Positions 8,647 to 15,884 of a stretch of DNA of 64,000 nt are shown in pieces. Source of the DNA: Oxalobacteraceae bacterium (lineage in GTDB: Bacteria > Pseudomonadota > Gammaproteobacteria > Burkholderiales > Burkholderiaceae_D); the NCBI GenBank assembly GCA_013284265.1, contig JABTBR010000005.1:62001-126000 (forward strand), written 5' to 3'. The notes under the pieces were generated by a model. That model worked only from the letters and a program-made list of their open reading frames with translations, ran no database searches and was not told the origin of the DNA. Each line of letters opens with the position of its first letter. Position 1 is the first letter of the stretch. Both the position numbers and the translations under genes were made by a program.

Positions 8647-10203
8647 ATGAAAAAGGCTTTGATCTTCCTGCACAAATGGCTGGGCGTGGCGCTGGCGCTG
8701 CTGTTCCTGATCTGGTTCGCCAGCGGACTGGTGCTGTACTTCGTGCCGTTTCCCAGCCTGACGCAGGCGGAGCGCTTCGCCGGACAGCCGACCTTGCAGG
8801 CCGGTGCGGCCTGCTGCCTGACGGCGCAGCAGGCCGCCGACCGCGCCGGCCTGGCCTTTAGCGAGGCGCGGCTGGGCATGCACGCGGGCGCGCCGGTGTG
8901 GCGCCTGCTGGCGGCGGCGACTGGGCCCAGCGGCGGGCGCGCAGGCGAGCGGCGCTGGACCGTGCTGGACGCGGCCAGCGGCAAAGTGCTGCCGGTGCTG
9001 AACGGGGCGCAGGCCGCCGCCGTGGCCGAGCGCTTCAGCGGCCGGCGGGCGCTGCATGCGGAGTTGCTGGAGCGCGACCAGTGGACTGTGGGGCAGGGCT
9101 TCAATGCCTACCGTCCGCTGCTGCGCGTGGAGCTGGAAGGGCCGGAAGGGCTGGAGCTGTATGTGTCGCCGTCGGCCGCCGAAGTGGTGGCCGAGACGCG
9201 CCGCGGTGAGCGCGCATGGAACTGGGTCGGCGCGGTGCCGCATTGGATCTACTTCACGGAGCTGCGGCGCTGGCCCGAGCTGTGGCACAACGTGGTGGTG
9301 TGGCTGTCGCTGCCCGGCGTGCTGCTGGCGCTGACCGGGGTGGTGCTGGGGATCTGGCAGTTGTACCTGAACCGCTCGCGCTGGATACCCTACCGTCAAT
9401 TCTGGATGCGCTGGCACCATATCCTGGGACTGGCCGCCAGCGTGGTGACGGTCACCTGGATTTTTTCCGGCTTGTTGTCGATGAATCCGTTTTCGGTATT
9501 TTCGCCGCGCGCTGCCACGCCTGCCGAAAAGCGGAACTGGAGCGGCAAGGCCGGTGCCGCCACCGTCAATCCGGCGCGCGCGCTGCAGTTGGCGGCCTTG
9601 CAGCAGCCGCGCGAAATCGACCTGGTGCAGCTTGATGGACAAAGCTGGTACCGGGTGCGCGGTGCCAGCGGTGCCGGCGATCTCGCGCTGCTGCGGGCCG
9701 ACGATCCCGATCCGGCGGTGCTGAAGGCGTTGCCCGAGGCCGCGCTGCGCGCGTCGCTGCTGGCCTTGCGCCGGCATGAGGGCGCGGCCGGCGCGCCGGA
9801 GCTGGCGCGCTTGTCGGACTATGATGATTTGTACTATGCGCGCGAGGTGAACAGCGCCAGCGCCTACACGCGGCCCTTGCCGGTATGGCGGGCGCGCTGG
9901 GCCGACGGTGTGACGGTGTATGCCGATCCGACGTCGGCGCGTCTGCTGCTGCGGGCCGATGGCAGCAACCGCTGGCAGCGGCTGCTGTACAACGGCTTGC
10001 ACAGCTTTGATTTCGCGCCGCTGACGGCGCGGCCCTGGCTGCGCACCGCGCTGATCGTGCTGTTCTCGCTGATGGGCGTGGCGATGTGCGCGACCGCCTG
10101 CGTGCTCGCATGGCGGGTGCTGGTGCCGCGCAAGGCGGGTGTGCGGCATGCGAAAACCCGGGACATACTCTTGGTTTCCCCCGTCGCGGGCCGCCGGCGG
10201 TAG
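8647..10203 (+). CDS. PepSY-associated multi-helix membrane protein
   Basis: 518 residues from the ATG at 8647, 17 bases after the receptor stop. The N-terminal helix (residues 5-30, with His9) is followed by a PepSY-like periplasmic region, two central helices around residues 215-245, the block MRWHHILGLAASVVTVTW, another periplasmic PepSY-like region and a final pair of segments including YNGLHSFDF. Conserved membrane-edge histidines at several helices suggest haem or metal binding, as in the PepSY-TM proteins related to PiuB and siderophore-reducing membrane proteins. Position directly behind a siderophore-type receptor supports a role in periplasmic reduction or release of the ligand's metal. 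The specific substrate cannot be read from the sequence. Confidence 0.8.
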   Translation: MKKALIFLHKWLGVALALLFLIWFASGLVLYFVPFPSLTQAERFAGQPTLQAGAACCLTAQQAADRAGLAFSEARLGMHAGAPVWRLLAAATGPSGGRAGERRWTVLDAASGKVLPVLNGAQAAAVAERFSGRRALHAELLERDQWTVGQGFNAYRPLLRVELEGPEGLELYVSPSAAEVVAETRRGERAWNWVGAVPHWIYFTELRRWPELWHNVVVWLSLPGVLLALTGVVLGIWQLYLNRSRWIPYRQFWMRWHHILGLAASVVTVTWIFSGLLSMNPFSVFSPRAATPAEKRNWSGKAGAATVNPARALQLAALQQPREIDLVQLDGQSWYRVRGASGAGDLALLRADDPDPAVLKALPEAALRASLLALRRHEGAAGAPELARLSDYDDLYYAREVNSASAYTRPLPVWRARWADGVTVYADPTSARLLLRADGSNRWQRLLYNGLHSFDFAPLTARPWLRTALIVLFSLMGVAMCATACVLAWRVLVPRKAGVRHAKTRDILLVSPVAGRRR

Positions 10204-10208
10204 TCATA

Positions 10209-10271
10209 AACCCACGGCCTAACCCTGGGGTCTGACCCGTCGGGTCAGACCCCGGCTCTTTGCCGTGGGTT
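10209..10271. repeat. Nested palindromic repeat, copy 1 (inverted orientation)
   Basis: Outer arms AACCCACGGC (10209-10218) and GCCGTGGGTT (10262-10271) enclose a perfect inner 12-bp inverted repeat, GGGGTCTGACCC (10227-10238) and GGGTCAGACCCC (10242-10253), with loop GTC. The spacer GGCTCTTT lies on the right side here, whereas copies at 15727, 36534 and 43108 carry its complement on the left, so this copy is inverted. It sits between the convergent PepSY and glycosidase genes, where it could fold in RNA and slow transcription from either side. Confidence 0.9.
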
Positions 10272-10323
10272 CTAAAAAAGCGCCGCGGCATGCTCAAGTT
10301 ATCTGCGGCATGGGGATCCGAGC

Positions 10324-11760
10324 TCAGTTGGTAATGCGGAAAGTCGCATCCCCGCGCTCGGTCGCCGTGCTGATCGGATCGAGCCCGAGCAGGTATTTGT
10401 AGTGGCGGATGTAGCGCGTGGGGACGCTGTACGACTGGAACGATGCCGCGCTCGCATCGGCCAGGCCGGCCACTTTCTTGAACGTGGCGTCGGCCGCGAA
10501 CTGGGGCGTACCGTCATATGGCGCCAGCACGAAGTCGTAGTTGACATGCCGCAGATAGTAGCCGGGGTAGTTCACCGACGCGAACGACACATAGCCATCG
10601 TTGCTGGCCAGTCCCTTGACGATGCGGAACGTCGAGTCGTCCAGCGGACTGACACCGGCGTCGATACGCACATCGAAATTGCTATGCCGCACGTAGCGGT
10701 CGGCATAGTTGTACGACTGCAGACGGCTGACGCCAACCGCCGTGCCCCACTGCGTGCTCACGCGGCTGTACTCGGCGGCCGTCAGATTGAGGACCGAACC
10801 GTGGCGCTTGAGGCTGCTTCCCAGGCTGTAGGAAGAGGTCGGCAGCAACTGCCAGTTCAGGGCCGATCCCAGGTTGTTCGACACCAGCGGACGGTAGCCG
10901 CCGCCGCTGGCGTACTGGTCGACCCACAGGCCCCACTGGTTCACGCCATTGAACTGCTGCAGGATAGGCCCTTCGACCTGCGCGCCGGTCAGACCCAGCT
11001 GCGAGATGTCGCCGATGCGGGTCCAGCTGCCCAGCACCGTCTGGCCGCCTTCAAAGCTGATCTGGCCGTCGCGGGAAGCGCGCACATAGCGGTAGCCGCC
11101 CAGGCTGCCTGGAACCTCGATGATCTGGGTATCGATGAACTCCTGGGTGCCGGGGCGGTCGATGTAGAGCTGCGCCGGCGTGAAGCTGACGAAGTCGCTG
11201 GTCCTGGCGTAGTAGATGCGGGCCTTGTCGACGCCGTTGAGCGGCGAGATCGTGGCCCAGTAGACGATGTAGTTGTTCGACAGCGGATCCCAGATCGCTT
11301 CCGGCGCCCAGACGCAGCCCGCTCCCGGGATGTTGGCACCGACATCGGCCATGCGCGGCGCCGACCAGTGCACCAGGTCGCTCGATTCCCAGATCACCAG
11401 CTTGGTGCTGCCGGCATGCTGGGCCGTGCTCCAACCCTTGCCGCTGGCGATGCGCAGGTCGGTGGCCAGTATCCAGTACTTGCTGCCGTCGGGCGAGCGC
11501 ACGATGGAGGGGTCGCGTACCCCTTTTTCGCCCACGGTCGAGCTGAGCACGGGCTGGCTGTTATTGAGGTCGGTCCAGCGCAGGCCGTCGGTGCTGGACG
11601 CCATGTAGATCTGTTCGCCTTCACGCGATTCGCCGGTGAAGTGCACCAGCAGGTAGCCGGTGAAGGGCGGCAGGGCCGCCTGGGCCGTGCCGGTGAAAGC
11701 GGTGCAGCTGACGATGGCGGCTGCCATCGCGGCCCGCAGGCGGGAAAACGTTGTGTGCAT
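10324..11760 (-). CDS. Secreted GH43-like glycosidase with C-terminal AbfB (CBM42) arabinose-binding domain
   Basis: 478 residues. A Sec signal peptide (to about residue 28, ending TAQA) precedes a five-bladed-propeller type catalytic region. Three GH43-like landmarks are visible: VRDP (Asp83), WAPE (151-154) and VEGP (Glu263), candidates for base, supporting and acid residues. From about residue 330 three beta-trefoil repeats follow, each with the pattern Y-[YVI]-R-H (DRYVRH, GYYLRH, TRYIRH), which is the arabinofuranose-binding AbfB fold. The protein should act outside the cell or in the periplasm on arabinan or arabinoxylan side chains. A good ribosome binding site (AGGAGA) lies upstream. 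There are no sugar transporter or regulator genes beside it, so it looks like a stand-alone gene. Exact substrate is inferred. Confidence 0.85.
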   Translation of the reverse strand: MHTTFSRLRAAMAAAIVSCTAFTGTAQAALPPFTGYLLVHFTGESREGEQIYMASSTDGLRWTDLNNSQPVLSSTVGEKGVRDPSIVRSPDGSKYWILATDLRIASGKGWSTAQHAGSTKLVIWESSDLVHWSAPRMADVGANIPGAGCVWAPEAIWDPLSNNYIVYWATISPLNGVDKARIYYARTSDFVSFTPAQLYIDRPGTQEFIDTQIIEVPGSLGGYRYVRASRDGQISFEGGQTVLGSWTRIGDISQLGLTGAQVEGPILQQFNGVNQWGLWVDQYASGGGYRPLVSNNLGSALNWQLLPTSSYSLGSSLKRHGSVLNLTAAEYSRVSTQWGTAVGVSRLQSYNYADRYVRHSNFDVRIDAGVSPLDDSTFRIVKGLASNDGYVSFASVNYPGYYLRHVNYDFVLAPYDGTPQFAADATFKKVAGLADASAASFQSYSVPTRYIRHYKYLLGLDPISTATERGDATFRITN

Positions 11761-11925
11761 TATGGTTGTCTCCTATGGGTTGACATGCTTTTTTTCTCGC
11801 CCCGGCCCCACAGCGCAGGCTGGACGTGATGCATGCTATCGAGACAACTTCAGTGCAGTCCAATCGTTTCTATCGTATAAGTGATACCTTTTTTGTCATC
11901 GCCGGGAGAAGCCGGGCGAGGGCGC

Positions 11926-12687
11926 TCAGCGCGTAAACATCCACACGGTCAGCGTGGCGCCGACCAGCACCACGAAGCCGCGCATGACTTTTTCCGGCAA
12001 GCGGTGGATCAGCCAGGCGCCGCACAGGCCGCCGCCTATGCCGCCGGCGCACAGCGCGAAGGCGGCCGGCCAGCTGATCATGTTCGAGGTGGCGAAGATC
12101 AGCGTGGCGGCGGCGTTCATCGCCATCGCCAGCACGTTCTTGGTGGCCGTCGCGGCGCGCACCTGCTGGCCGGCGATGGTCAGCGCGGCCAGCATCAGGA
12201 AGCCGATGCCGCCGCCGAAATAGCCGCCGTACACGGCGATGCAGCTTTGCACCAGCACCAGCACCCACTTCGGCATGGCGCTGACGGCGTGCAGCGGCTT
12301 GCGGCGGAAACTGCCCCAGGCGAACATGCTGGTGGCGAACAGCACCAGCCAGGGCACCAGCCGCGCAAAGAAGGAGGCCGGCGTGCTGAGCAGCAGGATC
12401 GCGCCGAGGATGCCGCCCAGCAGGCTGATCGTCAACATCTGCTTGAACGTCAGCGGCCCCACATCGTCGACCAGCTTGCGCCCGGCCATGGCGGAGGTGG
12501 TCTGGCTGGGGAACATGGCAATCGTCGAGGTCATATTGGCGGCCAGCGGATTGAGACCGGCCAGCATCAGCGCCGGGAAGGTGATGAAGGAGCCGCCACC
12601 GGCCAGCGCATTCTGTACCCCGGCGAAGAAACCGGCGGCGGCGATCAGCAGGACGATGTGCAATTCAAGCGGAGGAACGGGCAGCAT
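11926..12687 (-). CDS. TauE/SafE (TSUP) family membrane transporter
   Basis: 253 residues from the ATG at 12687. Eight or so hydrophobic helices and the N-terminal glycine-rich block GFFAGVQNALAGGGSFITFPAL are typical of TSUP proteins, which move sulfite, sulfoacetate or related organosulfur anions; the repeated second half has GGYFGGGIGFLMLAALTIAG. The reading frame stays open far upstream, but the sequence before MLPVPP is not membrane-like, so the shorter start is chosen. It diverges from the glutathione transferase gene at 12850. Substrate cannot be decided. Confidence 0.85.
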   Translation of the reverse strand: MLPVPPLELHIVLLIAAAGFFAGVQNALAGGGSFITFPALMLAGLNPLAANMTSTIAMFPSQTTSAMAGRKLVDDVGPLTFKQMLTISLLGGILGAILLLSTPASFFARLVPWLVLFATSMFAWGSFRRKPLHAVSAMPKWVLVLVQSCIAVYGGYFGGGIGFLMLAALTIAGQQVRAATATKNVLAMAMNAAATLIFATSNMISWPAAFALCAGGIGGGLCGAWLIHRLPEKVMRGFVVLVGATLTVWMFTR

Positions 12688-12849
12688 GGCAGTACGCAGA
12701 CAAAGGTAAGGGGCGGGATGGCCGGGAATCGGGTCTTCGATTATAACCGTGTCCGAAAAATGTTTCCGATGAGCAGGAACATTGCCCGGTTCCGCGCCGC
12801 GTCGCAGAACGGTGTGCCCACGCATCGCGGGCGGTGCTAACATCGGTAC

Positions 12850-13572
12850 ATGACAAAAACATACGAACTTCTCTATTGGCCGACGATACAGGGACGCGGC
12901 GAATTCGTGCGGCTGGCGCTGGAGCAGGCCGGGGCCGCCTATATGGACGTGGCGCGCCAGAAGAAGGGCATGCCGGCCATGCTGGCCAGCCTGGACACGG
13001 AGCAGTTCCCGCAGGCCGCGTTCGCGCCGCCTGTGCTGCGCCACGGCGAACTGCTGATTGGCCAGACCGCCAATATCCTGCTGTATCTGGGACCGCGCCA
13101 CGGGCTCGCGCCACGCGCGCTGGCGGGACGGCTGTGGGCCAATCAGCTGCAGCTGACGATCGCCGACATCGTCAACGAAGCGCACGACACGCATCACCCG
13201 ATCTCCACCAATCTGTACTACGAAGACCAGAAGAAGGAAGCCAAGGCGCGCGCCAGGGATTTCGCGGCCGCGCGGATACCCAAGTATCTCGGTTACTTTG
13301 AAGGGATACTGAGCCAGAATGGCGGGCGCGGCGGCTTCGCCGTCGGGTCGCGGCTGTCGTATGTGGACCTGTCGCTGTTCCAGCTGGTGGAAGGGCTGCG
13401 CTACGCCTTTCCCAAGGCGATGGCGCGCCTGGAGGCGGACTACCCGCGCCTGCTGGCGCTGTGCGAGCACGTCGCCGCGCTGCCCAATATCGCGCGCTAC
13501 CTGTCCTCGAAGCGGCGCATCCCGTTCAACGAGGATGGCATCTTCCGGCGCTATCCCGAGCTGGAAAAATAA
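12850..13572 (+). CDS. Glutathione S-transferase family protein
   Basis: 240 residues. The N-terminal thioredoxin-like domain starts YELLYWPTIQGRGEFVRLALEQAG, which matches sigma/alpha-like GSTs in which the early Tyr can bind glutathione, and ends with the GQTANILLYLG segment that normally contacts the glutathione gamma-glutamyl group. An all-helical C-terminal domain follows with YVDLSLFQLVEGL. Probably a cytoplasmic detoxification enzyme. Its stop abuts the stop of the convergent CopZ-like gene with no spacer. Confidence 0.85.
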   Translation: MTKTYELLYWPTIQGRGEFVRLALEQAGAAYMDVARQKKGMPAMLASLDTEQFPQAAFAPPVLRHGELLIGQTANILLYLGPRHGLAPRALAGRLWANQLQLTIADIVNEAHDTHHPISTNLYYEDQKKEAKARARDFAAARIPKYLGYFEGILSQNGGRGGFAVGSRLSYVDLSLFQLVEGLRYAFPKAMARLEADYPRLLALCEHVAALPNIARYLSSKRRIPFNEDGIFRRYPELEK

Positions 13573-13773
13573 TCAGGCGGCGCTGGTGACGGGAAAACCC
13601 GCCTCGACAATCGCCTGACGAATCTGCGCCAGCGCGCCAGTCGAGGTCACCGTCACCTGCTTGGCCGGCAGATCCACCACCACCTCGGCCTGCGCATCAA
13701 CGGTCTTCACCGCCTTGGTCACCGAAGCAACACAGTGGCCGCAGCTCATGTTTTCTACTTGCAGTTGGTACAT
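13573..13773 (-). CDS. Heavy-metal-associated (HMA) copper chaperone, CopZ-like
   Basis: 66 residues forming one HMA domain with the metal-binding motif MSCGHC (M-x-C-x-x-C) at residues 9-14 and the usual beta-alpha-beta-beta-alpha-beta pattern. Such proteins carry Cu(I) to P-type ATPases or regulators in the cytoplasm. A clear GGAG ribosome binding site lies upstream. No copper ATPase or CueR-type regulator is in the window, so its client is elsewhere. It ends directly against the convergent GST gene. Confidence 0.9.
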   Translation of the reverse strand: MYQLQVENMSCGHCVASVTKAVKTVDAQAEVVVDLPAKQVTVTSTGALAQIRQAIVEAGFPVTSAA

Positions 13774-13856
13774 CGCTTGCTCCTCAGCAGTTTCAATGCC
13801 TGTACTGTATTCCTTACCATGATAGGAAGGTCAAGTGAAACGATGCCAGGACTTAG

Positions 13857-13937
13857 CTTACGTGCTTGCCACACCCGAAAAAGGATTTGCCGATTGGTAC
13901 GGCACGCGCTATTTTGAAAGAGGCGAACCTGAAATGA
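13857..13937 (+). pseudogene. hicA: 3' remnant of a hicA toxin gene
   Basis: Reading codons from 13857 gives a short open stretch ending PHP-KKDLPIGTARAILKEANL-K and TGA at 13935-13937. This is the standard C-terminus of HicA mRNA interferases, which normally end PHPKKDLPIGT-x-x-x-ILKQAGL. In the same frame there are stops at 13836 and 13854, so no start codon and no N-terminal half (including the catalytic Gly-Ser-His region) remain. The codons Pro-Gly-Leu at 13846-13854 in the adjacent frame may be a further remnant across a frameshift. The stop overlaps the next ATG (ATGA), the usual hicA-hicB junction, which supports the call. The toxin must be non-functional. Confidence 0.8.
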
Positions 13938-14194
13938 AGATGAATATGTTCTATCCCCTCTATGTGTGGAAAGACGAGCACAGCGCCTATGGTGCCAGTT
14001 TTCCTGATCTGCCAGGCGTCTATACAGCTGCGGATGAGCTGACTGAGTTGCCGACAATGGCGCAGGAAGCCGTCGATGCAATGTATGCAACGGGCGGCGT
14101 TTTGCCACCTCCATCCGCCGTAGAAAAGTGGAAGCATGCCGAGCAATACCAGGATGGGTTTTGGATGATGGTGGAAATTACTGCTGCACCGTAA
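13934..14194 (+). CDS. hicB: HicB-type antitoxin, short form, now without a working toxin
   Basis: 86 residues from ATG 13934, chosen because it overlaps the stop of the decayed hicA. The pattern YGASFPDLPGVYTAADELTEL is the RNase-H-like HicB fold, and the C-terminus (YQDGFWMMVEI) matches the end of that domain. Full HicB proteins often carry an extra C-terminal DNA-binding domain of about 40-50 residues; here it is missing, as in short HicB proteins. With hicA ruined upstream, this is an orphan antitoxin that may still neutralise HicA proteins made elsewhere. Longer in-frame start choices at 13835 would read through the hicA remnant and are rejected. Confidence 0.8.
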   Translation: MKMNMFYPLYVWKDEHSAYGASFPDLPGVYTAADELTELPTMAQEAVDAMYATGGVLPPPSAVEKWKHAEQYQDGFWMMVEITAAP

Positions 14195-14263
14195 CTGGCG
14201 GAAGAGGTGGCGGCAGAAGAGTTTGCCGCCGGGCAGTTGCTGATGCGCGATGCTGTTGCTTGC

Positions 14264-14530
14264 TTAGAGCTTGGCCAGGTCGACGCTGACCAGCGCCCAG
14301 ATGCCGCCGGCGTAGTCGGGTTCTTTGGACAGCTCCTCGAAGGGAGATGGTTTGATTTCAAATGGGCGGCCCTGTTGCAGCATGGTGCCGACGTGGCCGT
14401 AAATGGCCTGGGTGACGTTGCGCATGGCATGGTCGACCGTGTCGCCGCGCGACACGCAGCCCGGAATATCGGGCACCGTGACGCCGTAGGCGCTGTTGCT
14501 GTCCTTCTGGATCAGAATGGGAATGTCCAT
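14264..14530 (-). CDS. Second HicB-like antitoxin, solitary and convergent with the first
   Basis: 88 residues with ILIQKDSNSAYGVTVPDIPGCVSRGDTVDHAM, the HicB signature, and the ending GGIWALVSVDL. A GGTGGAG ribosome binding site precedes the ATG. No hicA can be read upstream on the same strand: the 100 bases before it are broken by stops in all frames. The two HicB proteins share the domain pattern but differ clearly in sequence, so this is not a recent duplication. Function as antitoxin or free regulator is inference. Confidence 0.8.
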   Translation of the reverse strand: MDIPILIQKDSNSAYGVTVPDIPGCVSRGDTVDHAMRNVTQAIYGHVGTMLQQGRPFEIKPSPFEELSKEPDYAGGIWALVSVDLAKL

Positions 14531-14950
14531 TGCTCCACCTTTATGGCCGAAATAGCCGGACAGGCATGTCCGAATTAAGTTTCGTCAGGGGTAGTTTCCT
14601 CCATCGCGAACGCGGCTTCAAGCACTTTTGTGCCTGAGCCTGCAAATAATCGACGGCTGTCGCACCGCAGCCTGCCGCGGCGGAATCGGGCAGAAATTTG
14701 GATCATTCTGCATAATCCCGCTTACACCTCCCTATGCAACGCCGCCTTTCGCAGCAAGGAGAAGAATCGCTATGGGTGTTCCAATAGAATCAGGATATTC
14801 TTTCGCGCACATTTATCCGGGAAAGTTCCCGATAGCGTTTTGCCGGGTGCGCGCACGCGATGGTGGCGTTCGTATATAGTATTCCCGTGCTTTATTTTAA
14901 CAATCATCCGCTTGAATTTACCGATGTTTCTTGATCCCAATAAAGGCTGA
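14531..14950. other. AT-richer intergenic stretch with no convincing gene
   Basis: About 420 bases that are clearly less GC-rich than the flanks, especially from 14700 on. No frame gives a recognisable protein. The only hint of coding is a 35-codon frame at 14772 with a good ribosome binding site, listed separately. The stretch lies next to the HicB remnants, so it could be leftover accessory DNA. Confidence 0.5.
14772..14879 (+). CDS. Possible small protein of 35 residues
   Basis: ATG at 14772 follows AAGGAG (14756-14761) at a spacing of ten bases, one of the better ribosome binding sites in this region, and the frame runs to a TAG at 14877-14879. The product (starting MGVPIESGYSFAHIYPG) has no membrane segment or motif I recognise. 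Without homologues this may be chance. Confidence 0.25.
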   Translation: MGVPIESGYSFAHIYPGKFPIAFCRVRARDGGVRI

Positions 14951-15661
14951 ATGTATATGACCACGCTCGCGCAATTCCCCATCACCCAAAAATGGCCGCC
15001 CCAGCATCCAGAACGCCTGCAGCTGTATTCGCTGCCGACGCCGAACGGCGTCAAGGTGTCGATCATGCTGGAAGAAACCGGCCTGCCTTACGAGGTGCAT
15101 CTGGTCAGTTTCGACAAGAACGATCAGATGTCGCCGGAATTCCTGTCGCTCAATCCGAACAACAAGATCCCCGCCATTCTGGACCCCGATGGTCCGGGCG
15201 GACAGCCGCTGGCGCTGTTCGAATCGGGCGCGATCCTGCTCTACCTGGCCGAGAAGACCGGCCAGTTGCTGCCGGCCGATCCGGCGCGGCGCTACGAAAC
15301 CATCCAGTGGCTGATGTTCCAGATGGGCGGCATCGGCCCGATGTTCGGCCAGCTCGGTTTCTTCCACAAGTTCGCCGGCAAGGATTACGAGGACAAGCGT
15401 CCGCGCGACCGCTACGTGGCCGAGGCCAAGCGCCTGCTGGCGGTGCTGGACCAGCGTCTGCAAGGGCGCGCCTGGATCATGGGCGAGGAGTACACCATCG
15501 CCGACATCGCCACCTTCGGCTGGGTACGCAATCTGGCCGGTTTCTACGAGGCTGGCGAGCTGGTGGGCTTCGATGCCTACACCGAGGTCAAGCGCGTGCT
15601 GGCGGCGTTCGTGGCGCGCCCTGCGGTGGCCCGAGGGCTGTTCATTCCCACTCGCGTCTAG
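14951..15661 (+). CDS. Glutathione S-transferase, Nu-class-like (YfcG/YghU type)
   Basis: 236 residues. LQLYSLPTPNGVKVSIMLEETGLPYEVHLV is the N-terminus of the YfcG/YghU disulfide-bond oxidoreductase branch, where a Thr/Asn pair (TPNG) replaces a catalytic Cys or Ser; NPNNKIPAILDPDGPGG and LFESGAILLYLAEK complete the glutathione site. The helical C-domain holds the family's FQMGGIGPMFGQLGFF block. These enzymes reduce disulfides using two glutathiones. The start at 14951 is used; ATG at 14957 would remove two residues. It converges on the PhoH-like gene across a palindromic repeat and a terminator. Confidence 0.88.
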   Translation: MYMTTLAQFPITQKWPPQHPERLQLYSLPTPNGVKVSIMLEETGLPYEVHLVSFDKNDQMSPEFLSLNPNNKIPAILDPDGPGGQPLALFESGAILLYLAEKTGQLLPADPARRYETIQWLMFQMGGIGPMFGQLGFFHKFAGKDYEDKRPRDRYVAEAKRLLAVLDQRLQGRAWIMGEEYTIADIATFGWVRNLAGFYEAGELVGFDAYTEVKRVLAAFVARPAVARGLFIPTRV

Positions 15662-15726
15662 CGGATGTATTTAAACCCAAGGCAGATGCTCTTCCCACTA
15701 GCTTAAGCGTGCCACGGCGCGATTAG

Positions 15727-15789
15727 AACCCGCGGCAAAGAGCTGGGGTCTGACCCGGCGGGTCAGACCCCGGGGGTAAGCCGTGGGTT
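15727..15789. repeat. Nested palindromic repeat, copy 2
   Basis: Outer arms AACCCGCGGC (15727-15736) and GCCGTGGGTT (15780-15789); inner arms GGGGTCTGACCC (15745-15756) and GGGTCAGACCCC (15760-15771) with loop GGC. The left spacer AAAGAGCT puts it in the same orientation as the copies at 36534 and 43108. One outer-arm base differs from copy 3 (G for A at the fifth-sixth positions region). Confidence 0.9.
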
Positions 15790-15824
15790 TAAATGGCAGC
15801 CAGCGGCCCGCAGGTTTTTCAAAT

Positions 15825-15863
15825 AAAAAAGCCCCGCGTACCAATAGGCACGCGGGGCTTTTT
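15825..15863. terminator. Bidirectional intrinsic terminator
   Basis: A-run, stem AGCCCCGCGT, loop ACCAATAGGC, stem ACGCGGGGCT and a T-run. It lies between the convergent GST and PhoH-like genes, 22 bases from the latter's stop, and has A and T tracts on both sides, so it can end transcription from both. Confidence 0.9.
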
Positions 15864-15884
15864 GTGAGCCGCCAGGCTCAGCGA

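Noticed and set aside
10311-10327. GGATCCGAGCTC, resembling a cloning polylinker
   Set aside because: Flanking sequence is the normal end of the glycosidase gene and the nested repeat, with no other vector sequence; the two restriction sites are coincidence.
13835-13933. Extended N-terminus for the first HicB protein
   Set aside because: The codons overlap the readable hicA C-terminus in another frame, and the ATGA junction at 13934 is the usual hicB start.
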